Of a stretch of 12,226 nt of DNA, positions 1-8,536 are shown piece after piece. Origin of the DNA: Ruminococcus sp. (GTDB lineage Bacteria; Bacillota; Clostridia; Oscillospirales; Ruminococcaceae); the NCBI GenBank assembly GCA_019417865.1, contig DYCW01000442.1:1-12226 (forward strand), written 5' to 3'. How positions within the stretch are numbered: position 1 is the first letter of the stretch; the number at the start of each line of letters is the position of its first letter. Position numbers and translations under genes: made by a program. The notes under the pieces were generated by a model. It saw only the letters and a list, made by a program, of their open reading frames with translations. It did not search any database and was not told the DNA's origin.

Positions 1-3000
1 AAGGTAGGAGATACCATTCCCAAGGAAGTATATCTCACAGAAGCCGATCAAAAGGCAAGTACTCTTACTTCCAAGGAATTTACAGTATCTTATGAGGGCA
101 ACAAAGTTACCTTCCCAGTTCCAAATCCAGATTATATTTCTGAAGAAGAAACTCCTGATGAAAAGAAAACTCTGGATACGGAAGAAGTGAATGCAACCGT
201 TACGAATAAAGACATCGATGCAAATATGAATTACATCGAGTACACAAAGACAGTTACGACAGGAGATGTGGCAGTTCCAGTAGAAGGTGTTCCTGTTACA
301 GTTGGTCTGTTTAAGGAAGCAACAAAAGAAACAGCAGGTGCGGTTTCCGATGCAGACGGCAACTATTATGTAGAGGCTGGAGAAGTACAGAAATTTGAAA
401 CCGGTGCAGATGGCACGATTAGTGGCAAGTTTGAGAATCTTGATTTGACAGAAACCATAACAAACGAAGATGGAACTACAACGGAAAAGCCGATTGCTTA
501 CTATGTATTTGAAATGGATGACGAAAATCAACCAGTCTTCAATGGTTCTGTGATTGAAATTAACTACGAGAACTATGAAGTTTCTTATCCGGGCGGCAAT
601 CAGGTTGTCCTGACAGAAAATATTGCAGGTCAAGTACAGATTGCAAACCATCATACCACTGAGGTCGTTCTGAGCTTTACAAAGACAGATGTCAATGGCG
701 ATTCGTTTGCTGATGCAAACATGAAAATTACAGACTCTGATGGGAAAGTGGTTGCAACATGGAATACAACAGAGCAAAACCCATATACAACCACCACATT
801 AGAAGATGGCAGTTACGTGCTGACAGAAGATGCAAAGACAGGCTTTGCATCCGTATCTATTCCTTTTACCGTTAAGGACAGCTATATTACAACATCGACA
901 ACAGAGGAAGCAACAAACGAAAAGTATTACACTCTTTCTGCAACAGGCATTACAGTTATGAACCGTTCTGTTGTCAATGTAAGCAAGCAGGATTTTGCTA
1001 AAGCAGGGGAAGAACTGCCGGGTGCATTTATCACGATTACCAATAACGATGGAAAGTCAATTGGTTCTGTGACGCTGAAAAGAGGCAAAGACACTCTGAC
1101 AAATGAACGGACACAATTTACAGAAGATGCTACTGGTATCCAGGTAAAACCGGATGATGAAACAGTTGTTGAAATAGACACAACAAATTGCAGCTATTAT
1201 GCAGTTTCCGGTTCTGTTCTGGGCTTCTATTCTGGCAGTGAAAAGACTGTTATCACAGGCTTGCCGGATGGCAGCTATACCATGAAGGAAGTGGCTGCAC
1301 CGAACGGTTATGTAACACTGGAAACCACACTGGACTTTACAATCACAGATGGTGTGGTGAGCAGTGAAAACAGCGATGGGCACTATACAGTGACTTCAGC
1401 AACAGAAAATACTGAAAACCTGATTGTGATGAAGGATGATGCACAGTCCAAGTTGACCATCGGCAAATACGACATCACAGGGAAAACGGAAGTAGCTGGT
1501 GCCACACTCAGGCTGGAAGCAAATGGAACACCTGTTGATTGGGACAAGGTAACACTGAAAGGCAGCGAGGATGTTGAGGCTGTTATGGATGAAGAGAACG
1601 AGTCCAAGCGAATCGGTATTCAGTGGACATCTGGTAACACCGCAGCAGAGATTCAAGGCTTGCCGGATGGTAGTTACATCTTGGAAGAAACTGCTAACGG
1701 TAAAACCTTTGAAGGTACAACCGAAGTCGATGGAAAAACAGTTGCTAAGACTTATGAGATTGTTGATGGTTCCATGACCTTTATACTGAAAGATGGTGTC
1801 ATTATATCAACAATAAACCCAACAACCCCATCTACTACTAAAAGCTACTACATCGACGAAAACAACACGACCATTAAGGTTTGTGATGCAGTAAAGGAAG
1901 AAAAACTGCTTATCTCAAAGCAAGGTATAGGCAGTGCAGAAGTTTCTGATGCAGAGATGACCTTTAGCAAGGTGTCTGTTGATGCGACTGGTGTAGTTTC
2001 TGAGGATACTTCTTTTGAAGCCATTGAATGGACATCAGAAGAAGGGAAATCCAAGGAAATCGATACGACAAATTATGCAGACGGCTATTATCTGCTGCAT
2101 GAGAAAGTAGCACCAGATACTTACACGCTGGCAACTGACATTTATGTCAAGTTGGAAGGCGGTAAGATTACTGGCGAATACACATTGAAAGCAGACAACA
2201 CGCTGGGAGAAGTGACAGATGGTACGCATATTGACAAGACTGCCAATAAGATTACCATGACTGATACACTGTCTGTGATCAATATCAGCAAAAAAGAAGT
2301 CGCTGCAGCAAGTGCAGAACTGCCAGGTGCAAAACTGACCTTGACACTGGATACCACAACTGCTGAAGCATTGAAAAATGTAACAGTCAGCGGTGGCGGT
2401 ACAAATGTTACGAAAAGTGATAATAGTATCTCTTGGACTTCTGGCGAGGAACCTGTAATCCTGACTGGTTTACCGGATGGTACCTATATTTTGGAAGAAG
2501 TGGCAGTACCGGAGGATGAAGAGGGTAATGAAACACATGTCAAGGCAGAAAATATTACCTTTACCATTGAAAATGGTATTGTAAAAACCATTATCATTAA
2601 GGATAAAGACAATTATCGGGATGATGATAATGTGGTACCAGGTACAGCCGTTGTTATGCGTGATGCAACCACAACAACTACTACCACTACCACAACCACT
2701 ACCACGACTACTACCCAAACCGCTGTCATTGCAAAGAAGGACATCAATGGCACAGAAGTGACGGGTGCAACCTTGCGGGTATATCATACCGAAGTGGTAA
2801 CAGATGAATCCGGTGCACCTGTAACAGGGGAAAATGGTCAGACAGTAACAGAAGTTGTTGTGGATGACGAATGGACATCTGGAGAAGATGGTGAAACACA
2901 TACCGTAACCGGTTTGAAGGCTGGCGTAAACTACGTGCTGGAAGAAACCATTGCACCAGATGGCTATATCAAGGCAAGTGATATTACCTTTAGCATAGAT

Positions 3001-6000
3001 GCAGAGGGTAATGTTACCAGCGATAACTTAGATCAAGATGGAAAGACCATCTTGATGGAAGACGACTTTACAAAGGTTGAAATTACTAAGCAGGATGCAG
3101 ATGGTAATCCGCTTCCAGATGCAGTATTGCAGATTCTGGATAAGGATGGAAATATCGTAAAGGATAAGGACGGCAAGGACTTAGAGTGGACATCGTCTGA
3201 AACAGAAACAACATGGTCAATAAAAGGCATACTGAAAGCAGGCGAAACCTATACGCTGCATGAAGAAAATGCACCGGATGGTTATGCGTATGCAGAAGAT
3301 GTAACCTTCACAGTCAACAAAGACGGTAAGGTACAGACGATTGTCATGAAGGATGATGTGACCAAGGTAAGCATCAGCAAGCAGGACATCACTGGCGATC
3401 AGGAAGTACCGGGAGCAACCCTGCAAGTGATTGACAAAGACGGCAATGTAGTAGAAGAATGGACTTCTACCGATCAGCCGCACGAAATTGAAGGGAAATT
3501 GAATGCACGCGAAACCTATACGCTGCATGAAGAAAATGCACCAGACGGTTATGCGTATGCAGAAGATGTGACCTTCACAGTCAACAAAGACGGTAAGGTA
3601 CAGACGATTGTCATGAAGGATGATGTGACCAAGGTAAGCATCAGCAAGCAGGACATCACTGGCGATCAGGAAGTACCAGGAGCAACCCTGCAAGTGATTG
3701 ACAAAGACGGCAATGTAGTAGAGGAATGGACTTCTACGAATCAGCCACACGAAATCGAAGGGAAATTGAATGCAGGCGAAACCTATACGCTGCATGAAGA
3801 AAATGCACCAGACGGTTATGCATATGCAGAAGATGTGACCTTCACAGTCAACGAAGACAATTCTGTAACAGAAGTTGTCATGAAGGATGATGTGACGAAG
3901 GTAAGTATCAGCAAGAAGGCTCTGACTGGTTCGGAGGAACTGGCAGGAGCAGAACTGGAACTGTACTATGTAACAGAAAATGCAGCTGGTGAAACAGTAG
4001 AAACACTGGTTGACAGTTGGACTTCTACCAATGAAGCACATGTGATCCACGGGGAATTGATTGCCGGTGGTACTTATAAGTTGGTAGAAACCACAGCCCC
4101 AGATGGCTATCAGGTTGCAGAAGCTGTGACATTCACAGTCAACAAGGACAGTACTGTAACAGAAGTGACCATGCGTGACGCAGCAGAGGGCGAAATCGGC
4201 ATTAGCAAGCAGTCTATCAATGGCACAGAGGAATTGGAAGGGGCAACCCTCAAGATTACAGATGCAGCTGGTAAGACTGTAGAAGAATGGGTATCCGGTC
4301 AGACTGCAAAGGTTGTAAAACTGGATGCAGGCACCTATACTCTGACAGAAGAAAGGGCACCGGACGGCTATGTGGTTGCGGAATCCATTATCTTTACAGT
4401 AGATGCAAAGGGCAATGTTACCATTGATGGTACAGATGCAGGCGGTAAGGTTGTCATGAAGGATGACACCACAAAGGTCAGCATCAGCAAACAGGACATC
4501 ACTGGCAGTAAGGAAATACCGGGTGCAAAACTGGAGATCCTTGACAAGAATGGCGAAGTGATAGAAGAATGGACTTCTACCACAGAGAAACATCTCATCG
4601 AAGGCAAGTTGACTGCGGGAGAAACCTACACGCTGAAGGAAACCAATGCACCGGATGGCTATGCGTATGCAGAAGATGTAACCTTTACTGTTGATGAAAC
4701 TGGCAAGGTAACAGAAGTTGTGATGCAGGATGACGTGACGAAGGTGACCATCAGCAAGCAAGATATCACTGGCGATGCAGAACTGCCGGGAGCAACCTTA
4801 CAGGTACTTGATCAGGACGGCGAAGTGGTAGAGGAATGGATTTCCACTAACAAGCCGCACGAAATCAATGGCAAGTTGATTGCAGGTGAAACCTACACGC
4901 TGCATGAAGAAAATGCACCGGATGGCTATGCGTATGCAGAAGACGTAACCTTTACCGTTGACAAGACGGGTAAGGTGACAACCGTTGTCATGAAGGATGG
5001 TGCAATTGATATTACCATCAGCAAGCAGGACATCACCAGCGGAGCAGAACTGCCGGGAGCAACCTTGCAGATTCTGAATCAGGATGGCGAGGTCGTAGAA
5101 GAATGGATTTCAACTGATCAACCGCATCTGGTGACAGTGGATCTGATCGCAGGCGAAACCTATACTTTGAAGGAAACCAATGCACCGGATGGCTATGCAT
5201 ATGCAGAAGAAATTCAGTTCACCATTGATGAAGCCGGAAAGGTGGTAGCAGACGCTTCGAATCTCGACGAAAATGGTACCATCGTGATGAAGGATGATGT
5301 GACGAAGGTGACCATCAGCAAGCAGGATATCACCGGTGACAAGGAAGTACCGGGAGCAACCTTGCAAGTGATGGACAAGAACGGCGAAGTGGTAGAAGAA
5401 TGGACTTCCACCGATCATCCGCACGAAATCAATGGCAAACTGACCGCAGGCGAAACTTACACCTTGAAGGAAACCAACGCACCAGACGGCTATGCGTATG
5501 CGGAAGAAATTACTTTCACCGTTGACAAGACGGGTAAGGTAACAGAAGTTGTGATGCAGGATGATGTGACAAAGGTTTCCATCAGCAAAAAGACCTTAAC
5601 TGGTTCGGAGGAACTGGCAGGAGCAGAACTGGAACTGTACTATGTAACAGAAAATGAATCTGGCGAAACGGTAGAAACACTGGTTGAAAACTGGACCTCG
5701 ACCGACCAGCCGCACGAAATCAACGGCGAATTGATTGCCGGCGGCACTTATAAGCTGGTAGAAATTACAGCTCCAGATGGCTATCAAGTTGCAGAAGCTG
5801 TGACATTCACAGTCAACAAGGACGGCAGTGTTACACAGGTTACGATGCGTGACGCAGCAGAGGGCGAAATCGCTATCAGCAAGCAGTCCATCAATGGTAC
5901 GGATGAATTGGAAGGGGCAACCCTCAAGATTACAGATGCAACAGGCAAGACTGTAGAAGAATGGGTATCCGGTCAGACTGCCAAGGTTGTAAAGCTGGAT

Positions 6001-8463
6001 GCAGGCGAATATACCTTGACAGAAGAAACCGCACCAAATGGCTATGTCGTTGCAGAGTCGATTGCATTCACAGTCGATGAAAGTGGTAAGGTTACTATAG
6101 ACGGCAAGGATGTCGGCGGTATCATTATCATGAAGGACAATACCACAAAGGTCGGTATCAGCAAGCAGAATATCACCGGCAGCAAGGAAATCGCAGGAGC
6201 AACACTGCAAATTCTGGATCAGAACGGTGAAGTGGTAGAGGAATGGGTATCCACTACAGATGTACACCTCATCGAAGGCAAACTGACAGCTGGTGAAACC
6301 TACACGCTGAAGGAAACCAATGCACCGGACGGCTATGCTTACACAGAGGAAATCTCCTTTACAGTTGGCACAGACGGTAAGACACAGATGGTTGTGATGC
6401 AGGATGAGACCACAAAGGTCAGCATCAGCAAGCAGGATATGACAACTGGGGAAGAACTGGCAGGTGCACAGCTGGCACTGTATGACGCAGAGAATCAGCT
6501 GGTTGCAAGCTGGACGTCTACTGAACAGCCGTACTACATGGAGGGTGAACTGATTGCAGGTGCAACCTACCGCTTGGTAGAAACCACTGCTCCAGATGGT
6601 TATCTGGTTGCAGAAGACGTTACCTTTACCGTGAGCGAGGATGGTACGATTGATCGTGTTGTCATGTTGGATGAGAAGACAAAGGCGGAAATCAGCAAGC
6701 AGGATATCAGCGGTCATGAGATTGCTGGTGCCCATCTGACCGTTACTTATACAGCAAAGGACGGCACAACCTATACGCTGGATTCTTGGGTATCTGAAGA
6801 AGGCAAGTCGCACACCATCACAGGATTGCAGATTGGTACGGTTTATACTTTGACAGAAACACAGGCACCGGACGGTTATGAACTGGCAGAATCGATCTCC
6901 TTTAAGGTAGATGAAGACGGTATGCTGAATCTGGTAACATACGAAAAGGATGAGACCGGTAATATTACAGAAACCATCTATACTGTAGTTGACCAGATTA
7001 TCATGGTAGACGAGGTTACAACTACGACGACCACTACAACCACAACGACCACAGAAAAACCGACGACCACTACTACAACCACTACTACCAGCACCACTAC
7101 AACCAACACAACAGAAAAACCGACTACAACCACTACCATAGATACCACTACAACAGAACAGTCAACTACTACCAATACGACAGAAACCACAACCACCGTA
7201 ACAGAAGTCATTACCACAACGACAGCTACCGAAACGACTGCTACAACAGAGGAAACTACAACCACCACAGAGGAAACCACCACGGAAGAGACCACTACGG
7301 AAGAGACTACCACGGTCACCACAACGGAAACCGTGATCGAAGCACATGATGTTTACTTCAGTAAGCAGGATGTTGCTGGTGCAGAAGTAGTTGGTGCAGA
7401 ACTGATGGTAACTGACGAATACGGCAATGTGATTGACAGCTGGATTTCTGACGGAACGATCCATGTTGTCTATGGTTTGTACGATGCTTCTTACTACACG
7501 CTGACGGAGACGATCGCTCCGGAAGGCTATGAAGTAGCAGAGTCCATTACCTTCACACTGCGGGAAGGCGTTGTTTATACCGTTTCCTATGATGCAAACG
7601 GCTACGAAGTGCTGAGCTTCACACAGAACAACACTGTTGTCATGGTAGACCGTCTGATAGAACAGACAACAGAAACAGGACCGCATCTCACTTCCTATGA
7701 CTTGTATTTCAGCAAGCGGGATCTGGCAGGTGCAGAACTGCCTGGGGCAGAACTGAGCATCGAAAGTGCATATGGTACAGTTGACAGTTGGGTATCGGAT
7801 GGTTCTTATCATTTGGTAACAGGTTTGGAGGCAGATGTTGTTTACACATTTACAGAAATTTCTGCACCAGATGGCTATCTGGTTGCGGAGTCGATTGACT
7901 TTGTCATGGAAAACAGCAGAATTTATGTATATGTAAACGAGGATGGCATTGTACGGAAGAAGGAAGTAACGGATATGTTGGTTGTCATGGTTGACCAGTA
8001 TGCACCAGTGACCACGACAGAACCCGAAGAAACCACTACAACAACAACGGAAACCAGCAGTGAAATGGAACAAACTACCACCACTAAAAACCAGCATGTT
8101 GGCAGCGATACACTCACTTCAACGACAACTACTACAACGACAACGACTACCGAAACCGAAACCACTACAACGACAACAGATACCGAAACCAACACAACAA
8201 CTACAACGATTACCACAAATACAGATATCAGCAGCACGACAAGCAGCAGAGGTTCAAGCACAATAACGACTACAACAACTGCGAGAACAACCACCACAAC
8301 CAAACGAAATTCGTCATCGTCCAGCAGTGGTTCGTCCTCTGGCGGCAGCACAGGAACGACACCAAAGACGGGCGACCGGGCACTTCCGATCTTTATCACT
8401 GGCGGTGCAGCATTCTTGATGGCAGCAGCCAGCAAGCGGAAGCGAAAGAACAAAAAGGTTTAA
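1..8463 (+). CDS. Giant Cna-B repeat cell-wall-anchored surface protein, 5' partial
   Basis: The frame is open from base 1 with no stop, so the GTG at 187 is internal and the start lies off the left edge; 2820 residues are visible. At least 23 complete Cna-B/SpaA-type beta-sandwich domains start at about 241, 661, 970, 1447, 1906, 2275, 2716, 3070, 3361, 3628, 3895, 4186, 4471, 4738, 5005, 5302, 5569, 5860, 6145, 6412, 6679, 7333 and 7687. Each has an early Lys (mostly ISKQD) and a Glu in a motif such as YTLKETNAPDGY. The last strand ends in Asn in the first two domains and in Asp (as in VVMKDD) in the rest; the family uses these three residues for self-catalysed isopeptide bonds. A truncated domain probably precedes 241 (ends ATVTNK). 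Thr-rich linkers follow domains 6, 21 and 23. The C-terminus has TPKTG, a hydrophobic segment and KRKRKNKK, so it is probably a sortase-anchored stalk or adhesin. Its ligand is unknown. It ends TAA, followed by a terminator. Confidence 0.93.
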   Translation, partial: KVGDTIPKEVYLTEADQKASTLTSKEFTVSYEGNKVTFPVPNPDYISEEETPDEKKTLDTEEVNATVTNKDIDANMNYIEYTKTVTTGDVAVPVEGVPVTVGLFKEATKETAGAVSDADGNYYVEAGEVQKFETGADGTISGKFENLDLTETITNEDGTTTEKPIAYYVFEMDDENQPVFNGSVIEINYENYEVSYPGGNQVVLTENIAGQVQIANHHTTEVVLSFTKTDVNGDSFADANMKITDSDGKVVATWNTTEQNPYTTTTLEDGSYVLTEDAKTGFASVSIPFTVKDSYITTSTTEEATNEKYYTLSATGITVMNRSVVNVSKQDFAKAGEELPGAFITITNNDGKSIGSVTLKRGKDTLTNERTQFTEDATGIQVKPDDETVVEIDTTNCSYYAVSGSVLGFYSGSEKTVITGLPDGSYTMKEVAAPNGYVTLETTLDFTITDGVVSSENSDGHYTVTSATENTENLIVMKDDAQSKLTIGKYDITGKTEVAGATLRLEANGTPVDWDKVTLKGSEDVEAVMDEENESKRIGIQWTSGNTAAEIQGLPDGSYILEETANGKTFEGTTEVDGKTVAKTYEIVDGSMTFILKDGVIISTINPTTPSTTKSYYIDENNTTIKVCDAVKEEKLLISKQGIGSAEVSDAEMTFSKVSVDATGVVSEDTSFEAIEWTSEEGKSKEIDTTNYADGYYLLHEKVAPDTYTLATDIYVKLEGGKITGEYTLKADNTLGEVTDGTHIDKTANKITMTDTLSVINISKKEVAAASAELPGAKLTLTLDTTTAEALKNVTVSGGGTNVTKSDNSISWTSGEEPVILTGLPDGTYILEEVAVPEDEEGNETHVKAENITFTIENGIVKTIIIKDKDNYRDDDNVVPGTAVVMRDATTTTTTTTTTTTTTTTQTAVIAKKDINGTEVTGATLRVYHTEVVTDESGAPVTGENGQTVTEVVVDDEWTSGEDGETHTVTGLKAGVNYVLEETIAPDGYIKASDITFSIDAEGNVTSDNLDQDGKTILMEDDFTKVEITKQDADGNPLPDAVLQILDKDGNIVKDKDGKDLEWTSSETETTWSIKGILKAGETYTLHEENAPDGYAYAEDVTFTVNKDGKVQTIVMKDDVTKVSISKQDITGDQEVPGATLQVIDKDGNVVEEWTSTDQPHEIEGKLNARETYTLHEENAPDGYAYAEDVTFTVNKDGKVQTIVMKDDVTKVSISKQDITGDQEVPGATLQVIDKDGNVVEEWTSTNQPHEIEGKLNAGETYTLHEENAPDGYAYAEDVTFTVNEDNSVTEVVMKDDVTKVSISKKALTGSEELAGAELELYYVTENAAGETVETLVDSWTSTNEAHVIHGELIAGGTYKLVETTAPDGYQVAEAVTFTVNKDSTVTEVTMRDAAEGEIGISKQSINGTEELEGATLKITDAAGKTVEEWVSGQTAKVVKLDAGTYTLTEERAPDGYVVAESIIFTVDAKGNVTIDGTDAGGKVVMKDDTTKVSISKQDITGSKEIPGAKLEILDKNGEVIEEWTSTTEKHLIEGKLTAGETYTLKETNAPDGYAYAEDVTFTVDETGKVTEVVMQDDVTKVTISKQDITGDAELPGATLQVLDQDGEVVEEWISTNKPHEINGKLIAGETYTLHEENAPDGYAYAEDVTFTVDKTGKVTTVVMKDGAIDITISKQDITSGAELPGATLQILNQDGEVVEEWISTDQPHLVTVDLIAGETYTLKETNAPDGYAYAEEIQFTIDEAGKVVADASNLDENGTIVMKDDVTKVTISKQDITGDKEVPGATLQVMDKNGEVVEEWTSTDHPHEINGKLTAGETYTLKETNAPDGYAYAEEITFTVDKTGKVTEVVMQDDVTKVSISKKTLTGSEELAGAELELYYVTENESGETVETLVENWTSTDQPHEINGELIAGGTYKLVEITAPDGYQVAEAVTFTVNKDGSVTQVTMRDAAEGEIAISKQSINGTDELEGATLKITDATGKTVEEWVSGQTAKVVKLDAGEYTLTEETAPNGYVVAESIAFTVDESGKVTIDGKDVGGIIIMKDNTTKVGISKQNITGSKEIAGATLQILDQNGEVVEEWVSTTDVHLIEGKLTAGETYTLKETNAPDGYAYTEEISFTVGTDGKTQMVVMQDETTKVSISKQDMTTGEELAGAQLALYDAENQLVASWTSTEQPYYMEGELIAGATYRLVETTAPDGYLVAEDVTFTVSEDGTIDRVVMLDEKTKAEISKQDISGHEIAGAHLTVTYTAKDGTTYTLDSWVSEEGKSHTITGLQIGTVYTLTETQAPDGYELAESISFKVDEDGMLNLVTYEKDETGNITETIYTVVDQIIMVDEVTTTTTTTTTTTTEKPTTTTTTTTTSTTTTNTTEKPTTTTTIDTTTTEQSTTTNTTETTTTVTEVITTTTATETTATTEETTTTTEETTTEETTTEETTTVTTTETVIEAHDVYFSKQDVAGAEVVGAELMVTDEYGNVIDSWISDGTIHVVYGLYDASYYTLTETIAPEGYEVAESITFTLREGVVYTVSYDANGYEVLSFTQNNTVVMVDRLIEQTTETGPHLTSYDLYFSKRDLAGAELPGAELSIESAYGTVDSWVSDGSYHLVTGLEADVVYTFTEISAPDGYLVAESIDFVMENSRIYVYVNEDGIVRKKEVTDMLVVMVDQYAPVTTTEPEETTTTTTETSSEMEQTTTTKNQHVGSDTLTSTTTTTTTTTTETETTTTTTDTETNTTTTTITTNTDISSTTSSRGSSTITTTTTARTTTTTKRNSSSSSSGSSSGGSTGTTPKTGDRALPIFITGGAAFLMAAASKRKRKNKKV
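2668..2715 (+). repeat. Thr16 homopolymer linker in the giant surface protein
   Basis: Sixteen consecutive Thr codons, using aca, act, acc and acg in mixed order, join the sixth complete Cna-B domain (ending VVMRDA) to the seventh (starting TQTAVIAKKD). Because the codons are scrambled, the DNA is not a clean microsatellite. The linker is probably an extended hinge and could be O-glycosylated, which is inference only. Confidence 0.9.
3361..3894 (+). repeat. Two near-identical 267-bp tandem repeats (89 aa each)
   Basis: Copies at 3361-3627 and 3628-3894 match almost base for base up to their last third. Visible differences are few synonymous changes plus D/N in TSTDQP versus TSTNQP and R/G in NARETYT versus NAGETYT. 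The end of the module before them (about 3241-3360) matches too. This is the most recent-looking duplication in the array. Confidence 0.9.
3895..4737 (+). repeat. Three-domain block, copy 1 (843 bp)
   Basis: Modules of 291, 285 and 267 bp, starting TKVSISKKALTGSEELAG, EGEIGISKQSINGTEE and TKVSISKQDITGSKEIPG. They recur in the same order and with identical lengths at 5569-6411, offset by 1674 bp. The first module has an ELYYVTEN insert and the second an EEWVSGQTAKVVKLDAG segment seen only in these two copies, so a segmental duplication is better supported than chance similarity. Confidence 0.88.
5569..6411 (+). repeat. Three-domain block, copy 2 (843 bp)
   Basis: Second copy of the block at 3895-4737, with modules of 291, 285 and 267 bp starting TKVSISKKTLTGSEELAG, EGEIAISKQSINGTDE and TKVGISKQNITGSKEIAG. 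It has diverged at scattered codons, so it is older than the 267-bp tandem pair at 3361-3894. Three ordinary modules (4738-5568) lie between the copies. Confidence 0.88.
7018..7332 (+). repeat. Thr/Glu-rich linker of about 105 residues
   Basis: Runs of Thr are broken by EKP (twice), by Asn, Ser and Ile-Asp, and towards the end by repeated EETTT units. It separates the long rod from the two C-terminal domains that look most like FbaB CnaB2. It is probably a flexible spacer, possibly spanning cell-wall layers. The opposite strand reads as poly-Val, an artefact of Thr codons. Confidence 0.9.
7333..8010 (+). other. Two FbaB CnaB2-like (SpyCatcher/SpyTag-like) domains
   Basis: These two domains lie within the giant CDS. 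The first has YFSKQD (Lys codon 7363-7365), SWISDG, LTETIAPEGYEVAESITFT (Glu 7507-7509) and VVMVDR (Asp 7648-7650). The second has YFSKRD (Lys 7714-7716), SWVSDG, FTEISAPDGYLVAESIDF (Glu 7855-7857) and VVMVDQY (Asp 7993-7995). From memory, the FbaB domain has FSKRD, TWISDG, VETAAPDGYEVATAITFT and IVMVDAY at the same places. Lys-Asp bond formation is inferred from the matching triad and has not been shown here. Confidence 0.8.
8011..8457 (+). other. C-terminal Thr/Ser/Gly linker and sortase signal (TPKTG)
   Basis: A Thr-rich then Ser/Gly-rich stretch (8011-8358) leads to TPKTG at 8359-8373. This is followed by a hydrophobic segment (about 8380-8430, ALPIFITGGAAFLMAAA) and the basic tail KRKRKNKK. 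This is the tripartite layout of a Gram-positive cell-wall sorting signal, with Thr in place of the usual Leu at the first position of LPxTG. Cleavage between T and G would anchor the protein to peptidoglycan or to a pilus-like polymer. No sortase gene is in the window. Confidence 0.85.
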
Positions 8464-8536
8464 GTGGTTTTGACAAAAACCATTGGACAGCAGGAAGAGA
8501 CCGTTTATCATTGACATAATTGTATAGACAGAGAAA

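Larger units (their letters stand above)
2716..7017 (+). repeat. Uninterrupted array of 15 Cna-B modules
   Basis: Fifteen modules of about 89-116 residues follow each other without linkers. Module starts are about 2716, 3070, 3361, 3628, 3895, 4186, 4471, 4738, 5005, 5302, 5569, 5860, 6145, 6412 and 6679; seven of them are exactly 267 bp. Each keeps the Lys near its start, the Glu before (N/T)APDGY and the Asp after V-x-M-x. A conserved W-(T/I/V)-S motif sits mid-domain. The last module is longer, with an insert before IIMVDE. The lack of linkers suggests a rigid rod. Confidence 0.88.

Noticed and set aside
187..189. GTG as the start of the giant surface protein
   Set aside because: The frame stays open to base 1, encodes similar sequence upstream (including the end of another probable Cna-B domain), has no ribosome binding site at 187, and no signal peptide follows.
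3217..4761. 514-codon open frame on the minus strand inside the repeat array
   Set aside because: It is antisense to the tandem Cna-B modules and repeats with them. Its Cys/Phe/Ile-rich product matches no known fold, and it is a by-product of codon bias in the real gene.
5596..6813. 405-codon minus-strand open frame
   Set aside because: Same antisense frame of the repeats as 3217-4761, with near-copy segments that mirror the sense-strand duplications.
2716..7017. CRISPR array
   Set aside because: Repeat units are about 267-350 bp, coding and in frame, with no short repeats separated by unique spacers.
6978..7322. Minus-strand poly-Val open frame
   Set aside because: It is the reverse complement of the Thr-rich linker; Thr codons read as Val on the other strand. 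It has no ribosome binding site.
1..8463. Cohesin modules in the giant protein that could bind the neighbouring dockerin
   Set aside because: All recognisable repeats are Cna-B-type with a Lys/Glu/Asp or Asn triad; no cohesin-like segment was seen in the visible part. The missing N-terminus could not be examined.
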